Of a stretch of DNA of 64,000 nt, positions 12,302 through 22,915 are shown piece by piece. This DNA comes from Datnioides undecimradiatus (taxonomy: Eukaryota; Chordata; Actinopteri; Lobotiformes; Datnioididae), in the NCBI GenBank assembly GCA_008933995.1, contig WARS01000029.1, positions 20,553,511 to 20,617,510 of the forward strand, written 5' to 3'. The notes beneath the pieces were generated by a model, which saw nothing but the letters and a program-made list of their open reading frames with translations, was not told the origin of the DNA and did no database searches. Made by a program: the position numbers and the translations under genes. Each line of letters starts with the position of its first letter. The first letter of the stretch is position 1.

Positions 12302-13845
12302 TTGGCTAAGTTACGACAGCCCTCGGCGCGCTGCAGGCTGTCGGCGCTGAACAGTGTGTGCGTATTAGCGGTGTGTCAGTTTCAAGTCATTATACACTGC
12401 CGCTTGTTTTGCGTCTGCACTGACTCAGTCGTCAGTCATTGCAAGATCAAAGTTTGTCTGCTGGAGACGCCTCAGACGTAACTGAAGCGATTCATGCCGT
12501 CACCATCCCTGATGGAAATGTCGGTGTGTGGCTCCACCTTGTGGATGGAGACCCCCCGCTCCCATCATTTCTGCTCCATATCCGTCTAATTGTAAGGCCA
12601 CACGGCTGTTTTTCCTGATCTGATTGTGAGCTCGTGACTTTCTATGACAAGCAGCCATGCGATAGATGTATTTTAATTGATTTATTAATCAATGAATCTG
12701 TCCCACTATGACCTCTGTTCACTGTGTGGCGAGAAGTCATAGTAAATGTGGAAACACAGTTTGTCTATTCTTTGAAATCCTGGGCCATACCATCACCACC
12801 ATCACTATCAGCTCTACAAACAGATGCATTTCAGCTGCTCATCACCTGTCTGACCACATAACATCTGAGTTTTATGTGGCGAATGTGTGTGTTGCTGTTA
12901 GTAATTTTGGGTATTCGGGTTATTTTGAGAGCACCTCCTTCCCAAATGGTGTCTGTGTTTGCGTGTGTGTGCGTTTGCGTGTGTGTGTGTGACCACAGGT
13001 GCTGGATCTGGCTTGCTTCTGTATGACAGATGGACCTGCCACCTTGTTCTCCCCATGTATATGTTCCCTTCTCTTCCTCCTCCCTCCTCCGCCCTCTCTC
13101 TCTCTCTCTCACTCACTCACACACACATTATCCTCCTTACTTCCTCTGTGATTTATCTTAAGTGTGCATTTGTGTTTCCTGTAAATGCACCATATGAATA
13201 ATCCATGCATGTATAACATATTGTGTTGTGACGTAACAAAAGTAGCTTTAAAAATAGAGATAGCTTCTCTTCTTCCTCTGCATCTGCTTTGCACCTCCAA
13301 GGAAAAACGCACTAACAGGATATTCTCTCAAAATGATGTTGTACCACATATATTAATCCAAAGAAATGTGTACTTAAAAACACATAAACTTTGGTCTAAC
13401 AGCAAAACTAAAACACAGTGAGTTAGCTCTGCTAAGGCTAATGTTAAGGCAGTAACAGCTAACTTTGGCTAAAGCTAATTTACTGACTTACATGCCTGCA
13501 TACAGTGCAGATACAGTATACAGGGCAGTAGATGGAGCCAACTATACTACAGTATCTTATCTCTCACAGTTACCTTTTTGCTTTTCTCTTCATCAGGTAT
13601 TTAATTAAATAAGTGATTAGTCATTGTCAGTCACTTCCTGCTCTGGACCTGAATGAAGGAGCTGCGGACATGTCTCCTGTGTGTGTTGTCTGTTGTTGCT
13701 TCCACAAGAAATAATGATATCGTACATTACCGTGCTACAGCCGGGATGCCACCTGTGCAGTCTAATTACTGCAGTGCACCTTGCATATTAGTGTGCCACT
13801 GTGCGTGTGTGTTGCACCATGCTGAGCTCTGTCTGTGCATCGTAG

Positions 13846-13968
13846 GTAGAATCACCTGAGGGTCCCTTTGATGATGAGGCGTGGCCTCACCCAGAGGGAG
13901 AGAGGCTGAATGAAGTCCCAGCCCCGCCTTTCTCCTCCCTCTATTCACAAAGCCACGCCTACTACCAG
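13846..13968 (+). CDS. dlg1: Possible dlg1 cassette exon (acidic/proline-rich, 41 codons)
   Basis: An open segment of 123 bases (41 codons) between a tgcatcgtag acceptor and an excellent cag|gtaacc donor, phase 0 at both ends. It would read VESPEGPFDDEAWPHPEGER..., with FSSLYSQSHAYYQ at the end. Mammalian DLG1 has an exon of similar size, proline-rich and ending in Q, at the same place between the KYRYQ exon and ANPPP. That position, the phase, and a coding-like run with no repeat make this plausible. Against it: the pyrimidine tract is short and the sequence itself does not resemble the mammalian exon. It could be a fish-specific or unused exon. Confidence 0.5.
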
Positions 13969-16900
13969 GTAACCCCGCCTCCGAGCCCGTCGCATGCCGT
14001 CATAGTTCTGTTCGTTTGTGGCACGATGTGGGTTTTCCGTCGTTTCTCCTCTCTGAAGTTCACATTGCATGAGCATGCAGTCTCTTTTTGTGTCATTCAT
14101 TTCTTGTTTTCTTTTTTGTGAGACGGCTCTGAAAATTGCCCGAGAATGTTAAATCTTTAAACATTTTAAGGTGTTCCATGTGGCGTTTTAACATCAATAA
14201 ACAGTTAATAAGACGCAGACGCCCTTAATAAGAAACTCTTCTTCTGCTCAAATTGAGCTGAAGTGCCAGAGGCCTCAGTGACAGATGGTGCAGGGGATGA
14301 AAACTGAAGGAAAAATGAACATGTTCATATTCTTAGAAAAAGGAGATGCAACTGGAGGCGAGGCAGCGAGGAGGAAAAGAGCATGTTGAATATCCTCTTT
14401 ACTAAGCTTTATGGTTGAGCAATATTAATATATATTTTTTATATGATTTACTGTGATTTTCTTATTGTTTAGGCACTTTAGCAAAGCTACATGTAGCATC
14501 TTTCAGAGGCCTGTTCTGCAGCATCCTCCCTCTTTGCTTTTATTTAAATAACTAAGTCCTGGACCCGACCCGATCCTCACCAAACCAGAGCCAAAACACA
14601 CTGGTATCCTCTGGTTTTGGTTCTCTGAGCCATGCTAATGTAGAGCATGCTATTGCTGTACTTCCTGTTGTTTGTCTGATGTGACAGTTTGTGTATTTTT
14701 GTACTGCACACATGGTCTGTTATGGACATGATGTGGGCGATGACACAGGGGATGGACTTCTATGTAATCCCGTCTTCATTTAATACTCAGAAGTGACCAA
14801 AAAGCATCAGGAAGAATTGATTTTGCTCTTTTAGTCACAGTTTCACCAGTCGTCCTATAATTTCTGTTGATTGTGATGCTGTTTTTCATTAAAAGTCTGT
14901 AAGCAGGTGAGAAGAGCTGAGACACTGCATTAGTTTAGATGTAGTTGCCTTTAATAAACTGCAGGAGGCAGTAGAGGCAGAGTTATAACCAGCCATACTG
15001 CGAGTGCTGCCTGAGCAAATCGAGACCTGACCGAACTGAATTCATCAAACTGCTGAGAATAAATGACAGCTATGGCTGACAAAGAGGCTCGGTGAATGAA
15101 ATAGCAAGGCTTATTGTTATCAGTACTGACAAATGTGTTTATGACTGAGGAGGGGATGCATCCCACACTGGAGCAGCATGACGGACTTTGCTTAAGTAAC
15201 CCCGCTAACAAAACGTATATACATATTTCAGAGGCTGAAAAAGAAAGTGAGACACGCAGGCCACTCAGAAACCTTAGTGGCTCTCAGTCATTAAGCTAAT
15301 GCAGATAATTAGGAAGGAAGGAAAGACAGAGAGGCCCAGGCAGCGGCAAGAGATGGGATAAAGAGAGAATTACAGGCAGACAGACACAGAGACAGAGGGC
15401 GGATTTGTTGCTGGATGTTAATCACCCTGTCAGTCAGCCAAATCACTCCTCCCCAATGAATGTCTCTGCCCTCCTGCTGATACAGTAATAGAAATTAGGT
15501 ATACAGGAAGACGTTTCCACTGCACTTACTGTAATGTTTCATGGGCGCGTGGTGCATCCTGCCTCATCGGGGAACGGCCACGGGGCTGACAGCAGGCACT
15601 CACACCAGCTACAGTACATCTGCATACTGCATACATACTATATTCAACATTCCTCTTTGTGTGTTTGGATTATTTTGTACAAAACATTTTTACTGTACCG
15701 TTTAATATGACCAGACCGATTCTAGTGAACTCTGAGCTGCAGTGAGACCTTTCTTTGTGGATTGTGCACTGATTTTTGCACCAATCGGACCAATATGTGC
15801 AAGTTAAATATTCTTAATTTAAATGCCAAAAGCACGTTTTCTTCATTATATACTGCAAAACTGTTACTGTACTGTTTATATGTACACTGATACGTCTGCA
15901 GTCATCAAATAAAGACCAATATTATCAATTTTCAGAGGCAAAATATGCAACATTTCGCATTTGGTCATGAGCATAGATAAAGAAGAGCAAAGATGGAAAG
16001 CCATTTTGTGTTGCATTTGTCGACTTGTTGGTATGCAGCCGTGTGTCATGCAACCGATAAGGAAAAATGACCTGTGTGTATTATTTTATTGGAGATGTGA
16101 ATCAGGTGCAACCCTAAAAGACGACCTTCCTCTAAAGCAGTGTCAAAGAAGTAGCCGTGGCAAATGTGCCATCATGCTTATTATGATGCTTGGGTAGTAA
16201 TTATTTAGTTTATCAGCGTTAAAACAAATATAATATGAAATAATACTAATAGCACACTTTATATTTTATTATATTTCTTTGTGTAGTGCTGACATTGTTT
16301 GTTTTTCATTGCTGTAAGCTCTTTGGAGGAGAGGAGATATCAGTTAAAACGAGCAATAATTGATAATTTGATGACTTCGTGGCAACAGAAACTGGCACAT
16401 TTCAATTTATACAGTAAATGTTTTTAGCAAGTAGTTGCCTATGTACACGTTGAGCAGATACAGGGCAACGCTATCTTTCATTTGGAGTTGTGTTTCTGCC
16501 CACCTGGTGGAGGTAAATCCAATATTCGCTCTCTTTTTAGCTCCATCTTCATCTCCATCGACTCCTGAGGGAAATATCTGGCTTTTTAGCTGAAGCAAAA
16601 CACTCCACCATGTCTGTCTGCTCTCTGGTGCTGAGCATGTAGTTTACAGTAGGTTCTTGGAGCTTTAAACCAGTAAAGTTGTAGTTAATTGATAAATAAT
16701 GGGCTGAAAGAGGCTACAAAGCTCTGTAGAGCTGAATGGGGCTGCAGAGTCGGATGGTAATTCATTGGGTCATCACTACGGGCAACCCAGTTCACTTTAT
16801 ATTAAGTAATTTGAGCTGTTGTCAAAATAAAAATATTGATTGTAGGTGCTTTAAATCACAAAGTGCAAACGCTAACCTGTGCTGCGTAGCTAAGGAAAAC

Positions 16901-17795
16901 ACCCAGCCCGCCGCCGAAACACGATCCGAGAGGCTTCATATTAGCCCAATTCTATCGGGAGTCACTTTTTGCTTGAGCTGGTGCTTTGCTTGCCCTGCTG
17001 TGATTTATGTACATTTCTCTATATGCCCTGTATTTACCAGGGGGAGCCAGACGTAGCTCTTCAAAATGGTCCTTACCAGAAAGAGATCTAATGGAAGGGC
17101 TGGGGGGGAGCCAGAACGGTTAGACACCAGCGCAGTGGACCGCAGTATAGATCTGCATGGCGTCTGTGTTACAGTCTTTTACAGCTTCACGGCCTCTAGC
17201 TGCAACAGCGGCCCTTTATGGTTGTCGTCGACACAAAGCTGATGTAGTTACTGTGATTTTTATTGACAGCCATTTCAGAGTTTTAAAGGTAAGCGAACAC
17301 GACGTGGAGGGCAATTAGGTTCAGGTTTTGGTTTTGCTAGTGATAAGTGTTTGTTCGCGACATGTGCAGATTTTAGTATTTCTAAACCAGTAAATCTTTC
17401 GCAGCGCTTACATGAGCTGCTAAAATCATTGGGGATGAAGCCCGAAGTCCGGATTATGGTCAAACACACATAACTGCATTGTTACTGGGTTACTGTGCCA
17501 ACAGGGTCAGACTGTCTAGAGCCTGTTGAGCTGCGACCCAAAATAGGTTGTAGGTCAGTCTGTGGAGGGACCAGAGCCTGGGCAGGAGAAGGACCACATA
17601 ACATGTTGAAACACAGCATTTGTATGCTAGGCTATCTGTCTGTCTATCTATCACAAGCCTGTCCTACCTGTAGAGGATAGGAGGGCAAAGTTGGCTCTCT
17701 CAGCAGTCAGACATTAAACATGCATGATGTGTGCTTTTATTTAATTGGTCCTGAAATATTAATAGAGCTGGCATTCACTGGCTGACATTTGACTG

Positions 17796-17873
17796 GAGAG
17801 AGAGAAAGAGAGGGAGAGAGAGACAGAGGGAGAGAGAGACAGAGGGAGAAAGAAAAAGTGAAAGAGAGGGAGG
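17796..17873 (+). repeat. GA-rich polypurine tract
   Basis: Interrupted (GA)n with GACAGAGG units repeated several times. Confidence 0.85.
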
Positions 17874-19839
17874 CTTGTGAAGGCTGGGCTGTGTCAGTGT
17901 GTCAGTGAATTGCTGCTGTGTCAGCTGACATGTCTGCATATTGTACTTTTTGTTATGGTGGCTAGCTGCAGACACGCTGACTGTAGAAGGTGACTGGCAG
18001 ATGCTAATGATTTGGCTTCGGTTGTAATTTATGCTAGCAGCGATGATAGCTTCGTTCACACTGCAGGCGCGTCACTGCACCGATGTATTGCTTTATCCTT
18101 ACTGATTGTTGCCGTTGCAAGAAGCTCAGGTTGCATAGTCTTGAGCTCTGCAACTGTATAGGTTTCACACTGCAGAGAGAGTTTATTAACCAGGAGGAAG
18201 GTATCCAATATCTTACCGTACAAAAACTAAATGCATATTTTTTTTAGCCATGCTTGGCTAGCAGCGTGGCATTCCCTTCGACCTCAGATAAACATTGTTT
18301 TTTATGCTAATTAAAAATGCTAGCATGCAAACACTAAACTAAGACGAGAGTGGTTGGCTGCAGACAACATGATGGACCTCTGCAAGAGTGAGCCACGGCT
18401 AATCGCAGGATCTTAGCAGCAGATTTTGGTTTATGTTCTGCTGTTGTCGCTGTACAAAGCTGTGTTTTTGGCCCCCAGAAACACTTTATAGTAGTCAACC
18501 TGAGTCTTTTTGACTTAGTGGGCTGATAAGTTAATCATATTTGTCTCGTCTGGCGCTACAGGTCCTTCTCAATTAAGATGGTGAACATCATTGTTTGAGC
18601 ATTGTTGTTGTGTTGTTCCTTAGAGCCAATGTGAATTTATACACAGACGTATGTATTTTCTCTATCTGTATGTCTCTACATTGTTCTGAAAACAAGTCTG
18701 CCTCTGGGACGATAAAACTAAATGAATGTTAGCATGCTAGCATGTCATTAGCTTCTTCGTGTTGTTTTCTTTTGCATTTTTATGTTTTTCTTTTTTTTTT
18801 TGGTGTTTCCGGCAAATTGTTATTAACGTGAGTCATCAAATGGCTTCAGTCACAACCAACGTACTGCTGCTTCGTCTCAGAATACATCCCATAGGTCCCT
18901 ATAACATCATGAAATAAAAAATGACTTTCTTAAGGTGCACAGACTCAAAATGATCATTCAGTCACAACCTGATGTTGTGGCTGTTGATGTAGGACCGATG
19001 ATGTCTGCAGTGTTTGTAGTCTTGAAGCATTGTGAGCAAGCCGCAGCTGTTTCGTATTCCCGTCAAATGGTATTTACTCCTCTTAAAATCAGTCATTACT
19101 TTGTTTCTGTGCCGCATATGGTGCAGGTGTCTCTTTATGTTCAGTTCATTTTAAAAAAGGCAGAAAAGAAATCTCAGTGACATTTATTCAGATCTTAGGA
19201 AACAACCCATTAATCAGCCAGTACCAGGTGTATTTCAGGACTCAGGAAAAAAAAAAAAGCTGTTGCCATAGATACAGTTCCCAAGGAAACACAGGAAGAA
19301 GCTGTGACAGGGGTCTTGCTCCACCTGTGGCTAATCCTCAGGGAAGCTACGATAGCTGTGTAAGCTAACTGTATGCCTCGGACACCAGGGGATACTGCTG
19401 GAAATAGCTCAGTTTAGCTTGTGGTAGGGAGCTTGTAATTGCAGCTAAAGCCAGTCTGACGTCCCTACCTGATGAAGCTAGCTGCAAGCCTGTCTGCTCT
19501 GTCACTTAGCCTGCCTTTGGCTCAGACATGCTAGCTGATTCAGTGCATGCTAAAGCCTCGAGGCCTTCATGCTTGAGGGATGCTGTGAGGACACTTGCTA
19601 GCCCGGTTGTGCACTTTCTCCTCTCCCCTCTCCTTGTCTTCCCTCTTCTTTTATCTCAGTCGGTGCCCAGCAACAGCCTGTTGTTTTCCATTCTGGAGTC
19701 GTGCTCTTTGTGTGTATGTCTGTGCGTGTGTGTGCGTGTCTCTGTCTCTGTGTCTGTGCATGGGAGAGAGTGACTGAGCGTGTGTGGGAGAGCTGGGTGC
19801 TGCAGTGTCTAGAAACAGCCTCAGGAGAAGATCTCCCTC

Positions 19840-19841
<2 letters not shown>

Positions 19842-19891
<50 letters not shown>
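19842..19891 (+). repeat. (CA)25 microsatellite
   Basis: One of the longest pure CA tracts in the window, so likely polymorphic. Open frames rich in Cys/Val or Thr/His that cross it are not genes. Confidence 0.95.
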
Positions 19892-19896
<5 letters not shown>

Positions 19897-20225
19897 TATG
19901 CATACACACATGTCTAAACAGCAAATCTATCATTTGACACACACACGTATATTAAAAGCATACCTGTTGGTATTGTGCTTCAGTGTGAGTTGTTACTGGG
20001 TGAAGCAGGGTGAACGTCTCGCTCGTTTCACTCTCACACTCACACACACACACACACACACACCTCAGCAAACCTTCACACACACAGACACACTTATCTT
20101 GTTATTCGTCTAGCCACCGCTAGCATTCAGTTTCTACTTCTGTGGCGTTCCTCTGTTCTCTACCTCGTATCTTCCTTAACCTGCAACAGGCATCGTTGCA
20201 TATGTTGGTGTGTGCTTCGACGTTT

Positions 20226-20227
<2 letters not shown>

Positions 20228-20272
<45 letters not shown>
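20228..20272 (+). repeat. (GT)14 running into an 18-base poly-G run
   Basis: GT repeat at 20228-20255 merges directly with a G homopolymer at 20255-20272. The combination is prone to sequencing and replication slippage. Confidence 0.95.
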
Positions 20273-20409
20273 CTCTGCTTTGTCATTGGCTGGCTGGAAT
20301 GTAGGGGTGTGGCTTGTACTAGTAATGATATCTGACAGTTGGAGAGAGAGAGAGAGGCGTCGGGTTGCAGCTCCAATAAAAGACTGGAAAAGACAATTTG
20401 CTGAAAGAC

Positions 20410-20410
<1 letters not shown>

Positions 20411-20449
<39 letters not shown>
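20411..20449 (+). repeat. (GA)n tract
   Basis: Nearly pure GA repeat of about 39 bases in the probable promoter region of first exon B. Confidence 0.9.
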
Positions 20450-20452
<3 letters not shown>

Positions 20453-21408
20453 GGGTGTGGGGTGGGCTGAAGAAAGAGAGGGAGAGAAAGAGAGACTGAA
20501 TAATGTACTGTATTGAGTGAGAGAGACGAGAGGAGAGAGTGAGACTTGGAGCGACATCACAGATGTAGGAGGGAGGGGAAGAGAAACAGAAGAGTTGCAG
20601 AGTGATTCTTCCAACCATCCACCTACTTCAGATGCTCTCCTCCTCGCCTGCATCCTTCCACCTCCCTCCTTTCATCCGTCCAGCCGCCCGTCCCTCCCTC
20701 CCTTCCTCCTTCCATATTTAATGGGAGCGCACACAGTGACAGAGGGGAGACTGACTGGTCATCTCCTTGGGCTAGAGAAGAGGAGGGAGCAGGGGAGGAA
20801 GAGGTGGGGTGGAGGAAGACAGGGCGACAGAGTGAACTCCCTTAAATAATCAATCCTCATATCCTGTGGTTGCCTGGCCCACGCTCCCTCCTCACTCTGT
20901 CTTCTCTCTGAGGAGAGGAAGGAGAGGAGTTCAAAAGAGGAGATCGTGGACTACCAGAGATGTGGATGTTGGACATTTCTCCCGGCTAGAGAGAAGATGG
21001 GATGAAGGACAAATGGGCGGGCGACACAGACGGACGGGCAGATGGATTGACGGCTAGATGGATGTACAGTGACCCTGACAGCCCGACGCCAACTCTGAGA
21101 GGACTCTGTCTACCTGCCCTGCACTTTCTACCTCCTCCTCCAGCTCCACCTCCAGCTCCTCCTCCTCATCTCTCCATCTGCCAGCTGCTCTCTCACTCCT
21201 GAGGGAGCTGAAGAGGAGAAAAGGGAATATAAAGAGATAATATTAATAAGAGAAAATTAGGAAGAGATGATGAAAATATCATCAACAGCGACTTGATCTT
21301 CTTGGTGACAGAACAGAAGGAAGTGCCGGACTGTGTGTTTGACAGCACCACTTTGAGAGCTCGAGAGAAAGGCAGAGAAAGCGGAGAGACAGAGGAGAGA
21401 AACTGGAG

Positions 21409-21438
21409 ATGAAGCAGTGGAGAAGCGCCACAACGTGA
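21409..21438 (+). promoter_or_regulatory. Upstream ORF of first exon B
   Basis: An ATG at 21409 opens a nine-codon frame that ends in TGA at 21436-21438, 43 bases before the main ATG at 21482. It could tune translation of this isoform if the leader is continuous, which the sequence alone cannot show. Confidence 0.4.
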
Positions 21439-21481
21439 ACTGTATCTCGTCTGTCTAAGGGAAGAGCAGACAGCAGAGACG

Positions 21482-21751
21482 ATGAACTATATTTTCGGCA
21501 ACAACACCCTGTACCCCCGCAGTGCGAGGGTAGGCGGGGCGTCCGGGGGTCAAGGGGCGGGGCTAGGAGTCAAACAGAAGCTCGGACCTAAGCGGGGCTC
21601 CTCGGAGGAGCTGGCACCTCCCCACACCTCCTCCCCGTCCACCTCCTCTCCCGCCTCCTCCTCCCCCTCCACGTCCTCCTCTCGCTGGCAGCAGCTCCTT
21701 ATGTTCTTCTCCAGGAGGAGTGCCTTCACCGACTGTATCAATGCTGGCCAG
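21482..21751 (+). CDS. dlg1: dlg1 alternative first exon B (MNYIFGNN N-terminus)
   Basis: 90 codons from an ATG with A at -3 to the donor cag|gtaaca, phase 0. It begins MNYIFGNNTLYPRSAR, continues through KQKLGPKRGSSEEL and a Ser/Thr/Pro-rich stretch, and ends SRWQQLLMFFSRRSAFTDCI then NAGQ. This agrees in order and length with a human DLG1 isoform as I recall it (MNYIFGNNTL..., GPKQKHWAKKGSSDEL, SRWQQIVAFFTRR). That isoform splices directly to ANPPP, here the exon at 40688. It lacks both the L27 domain and the palmitoylated cysteines of other forms. Serine-rich expansion (residues about 48-68) is the main difference. Its conserved ends are strong evidence that this is real coding sequence and that the gene is dlg1. 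Confidence 0.85.
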
Positions 21752-22428
21752 GTAACACACACGTCACTTGCTGGGTGTGTGTGTGTGTGTGACTGCGCTT
21801 TATGCTTGAGGGTTGGTAGTGGATCAGGGTGGGAGGCATGTAACTTAAGATGGGTTTTTTGTTTTGTGTGGGATCCTGTGTGTGTGTATGTGTGTGTTTG
21901 TGTGTGCACATACAGGGGGCTGATCATTACGTTAGCAAACATTCTCCAGTTTCAGTGTCTTAGACGAAACAGACAGGCAGTCAGGGGCAGCAGGCAGGTT
22001 TTACATCGAAGTTGAAGCAGCTCTCGGTTTGTGGTTGAGATTTTTGATAATGTTGTCATGGAAATCAGCCCTGGCATAGTGTATGAGACCCAGAGAGCTG
22101 GTGTGTTGCCATGGCAAAGCCATCATTTAGCTGATGATTGCATTTGCACCTTGGCAGTCCAGTGCCACTAGATGATCCATCAAGTCCGCATTGAAATCCA
22201 AGAGCCAAGGTGCGTGTTCGACCTGAAGAGAGAGGATTTACTACATGTTTATGTTCTTTTATCATATTTTGGCACAATTAGCTGCAAGAGAATTGTAAGA
22301 GTGTTGAGGTTTAATGTGCCTTTGCATTTCCTTTGAAACGCAGAGCCTTTGCACACAGCAGACGTAGCTATGCCATAGCTGATGTGCACCTCCACAGACA
22401 TATTACCAAAGCTCAGTGAATGCAGCCA

Positions 22429-22915
22429 CGATGACGTCACCCTTAAGTTTGGGGGACCAAAGTTTTGAAGCCTCGAGTTTGGCATTTTGGCCGTCGCCAT
22501 CTTGGTTTTCAGGATCCAGAAATGACCATATTTGGGCAAAAGTGCGGAGCCACCATGGATACGCATTGCTACGGCTCAGTCCTGATTGATGGTCGCCATG
22601 ATAGCGACATGTCTGGCAGCGTCATCCCAAAGCACACTTTGCTTATCATCTATTCTGCTTTAAACAGGACTGTTATTAATTAAATGAACATTACGCCGTA
22701 TTGAAGAGGACTTTAAACTATTGATCTAGACCTTAAACTCTTCATGAAAGCGTTAACTGAGGTAGCAAATCAAGTACAGACGTTTATATAACTGTGTGTT
22801 TTTGCAGCCGGTGGAATCGCCCCCTGAAGGCCATTGGAAAGACTGCAGGTTTAAGCCACTTCTGCATTGGCCTCCCTTTTCAGACCTGGAAGCTATGTCT
22901 TACGCTACAGCTACG
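22429..22915 (+). mobile_element. Dispersed teleost repeat, probably a non-autonomous transposon copy
   Basis: Two blocks resemble a repeat I know from many fish genomic clones. The first is gatgacgtcaccc, then gttttgaagcctcgagtttg, cgtcgccatcttgg and gaaatgaccatatttgggc (22429-22545). The second is gaaggccattggaaagactg, caggtttaagccacttctgc and ttttcagacctggaagct (about 22822-22895). Some 270 bases of less familiar sequence lie between. There is no coding capacity. The transposon class and exact ends are unknown to me. Confidence 0.6.

Larger units (their letters stand above)
10335..13845 (+). other. dlg1: Intron after the KYRYQ exon
   Basis: 3.5 kb up to the possible cassette exon. It holds (CA)13 at 10431-10457, poly-T at 11430-11446 and 11976-11990, (GT)14 at 12274-12301 and a CT tract at 13094-13110. 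Sequence about 12050-12240 is AT-rich, non-repetitive and contains several TAAT/ATTA cores. I see no further exon. Confidence 0.65.
13969..21481 (+). other. dlg1: Intron, and leader of first exon B
   Basis: 7.5 kb. Simple repeats are GA-rich 17796-17873, (CA)25 at 19842-19891, CA at 20041-20063, GT plus poly-G at 20228-20272 and GA at 20411-20449. From about 20400 on, the sequence is GA/GC-rich, contains GGAGGG-type boxes and probably forms the promoter and 5' leader of the exon at 21482. A TATA-like tatttaa lies near 20715, but no start site can be fixed. I see no other coding exon. Confidence 0.6.

Noticed and set aside
19598..20653. Cysteine/valine-, threonine/histidine- and serine/leucine-rich frames over microsatellites
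   Set aside because: They are translations of CA/GT and GA/CT repeats, with no start context, homology or splice signals. The same applies to similar frames near 1105-2061, 6432-6906, 42009-42200 and 56807-57203.
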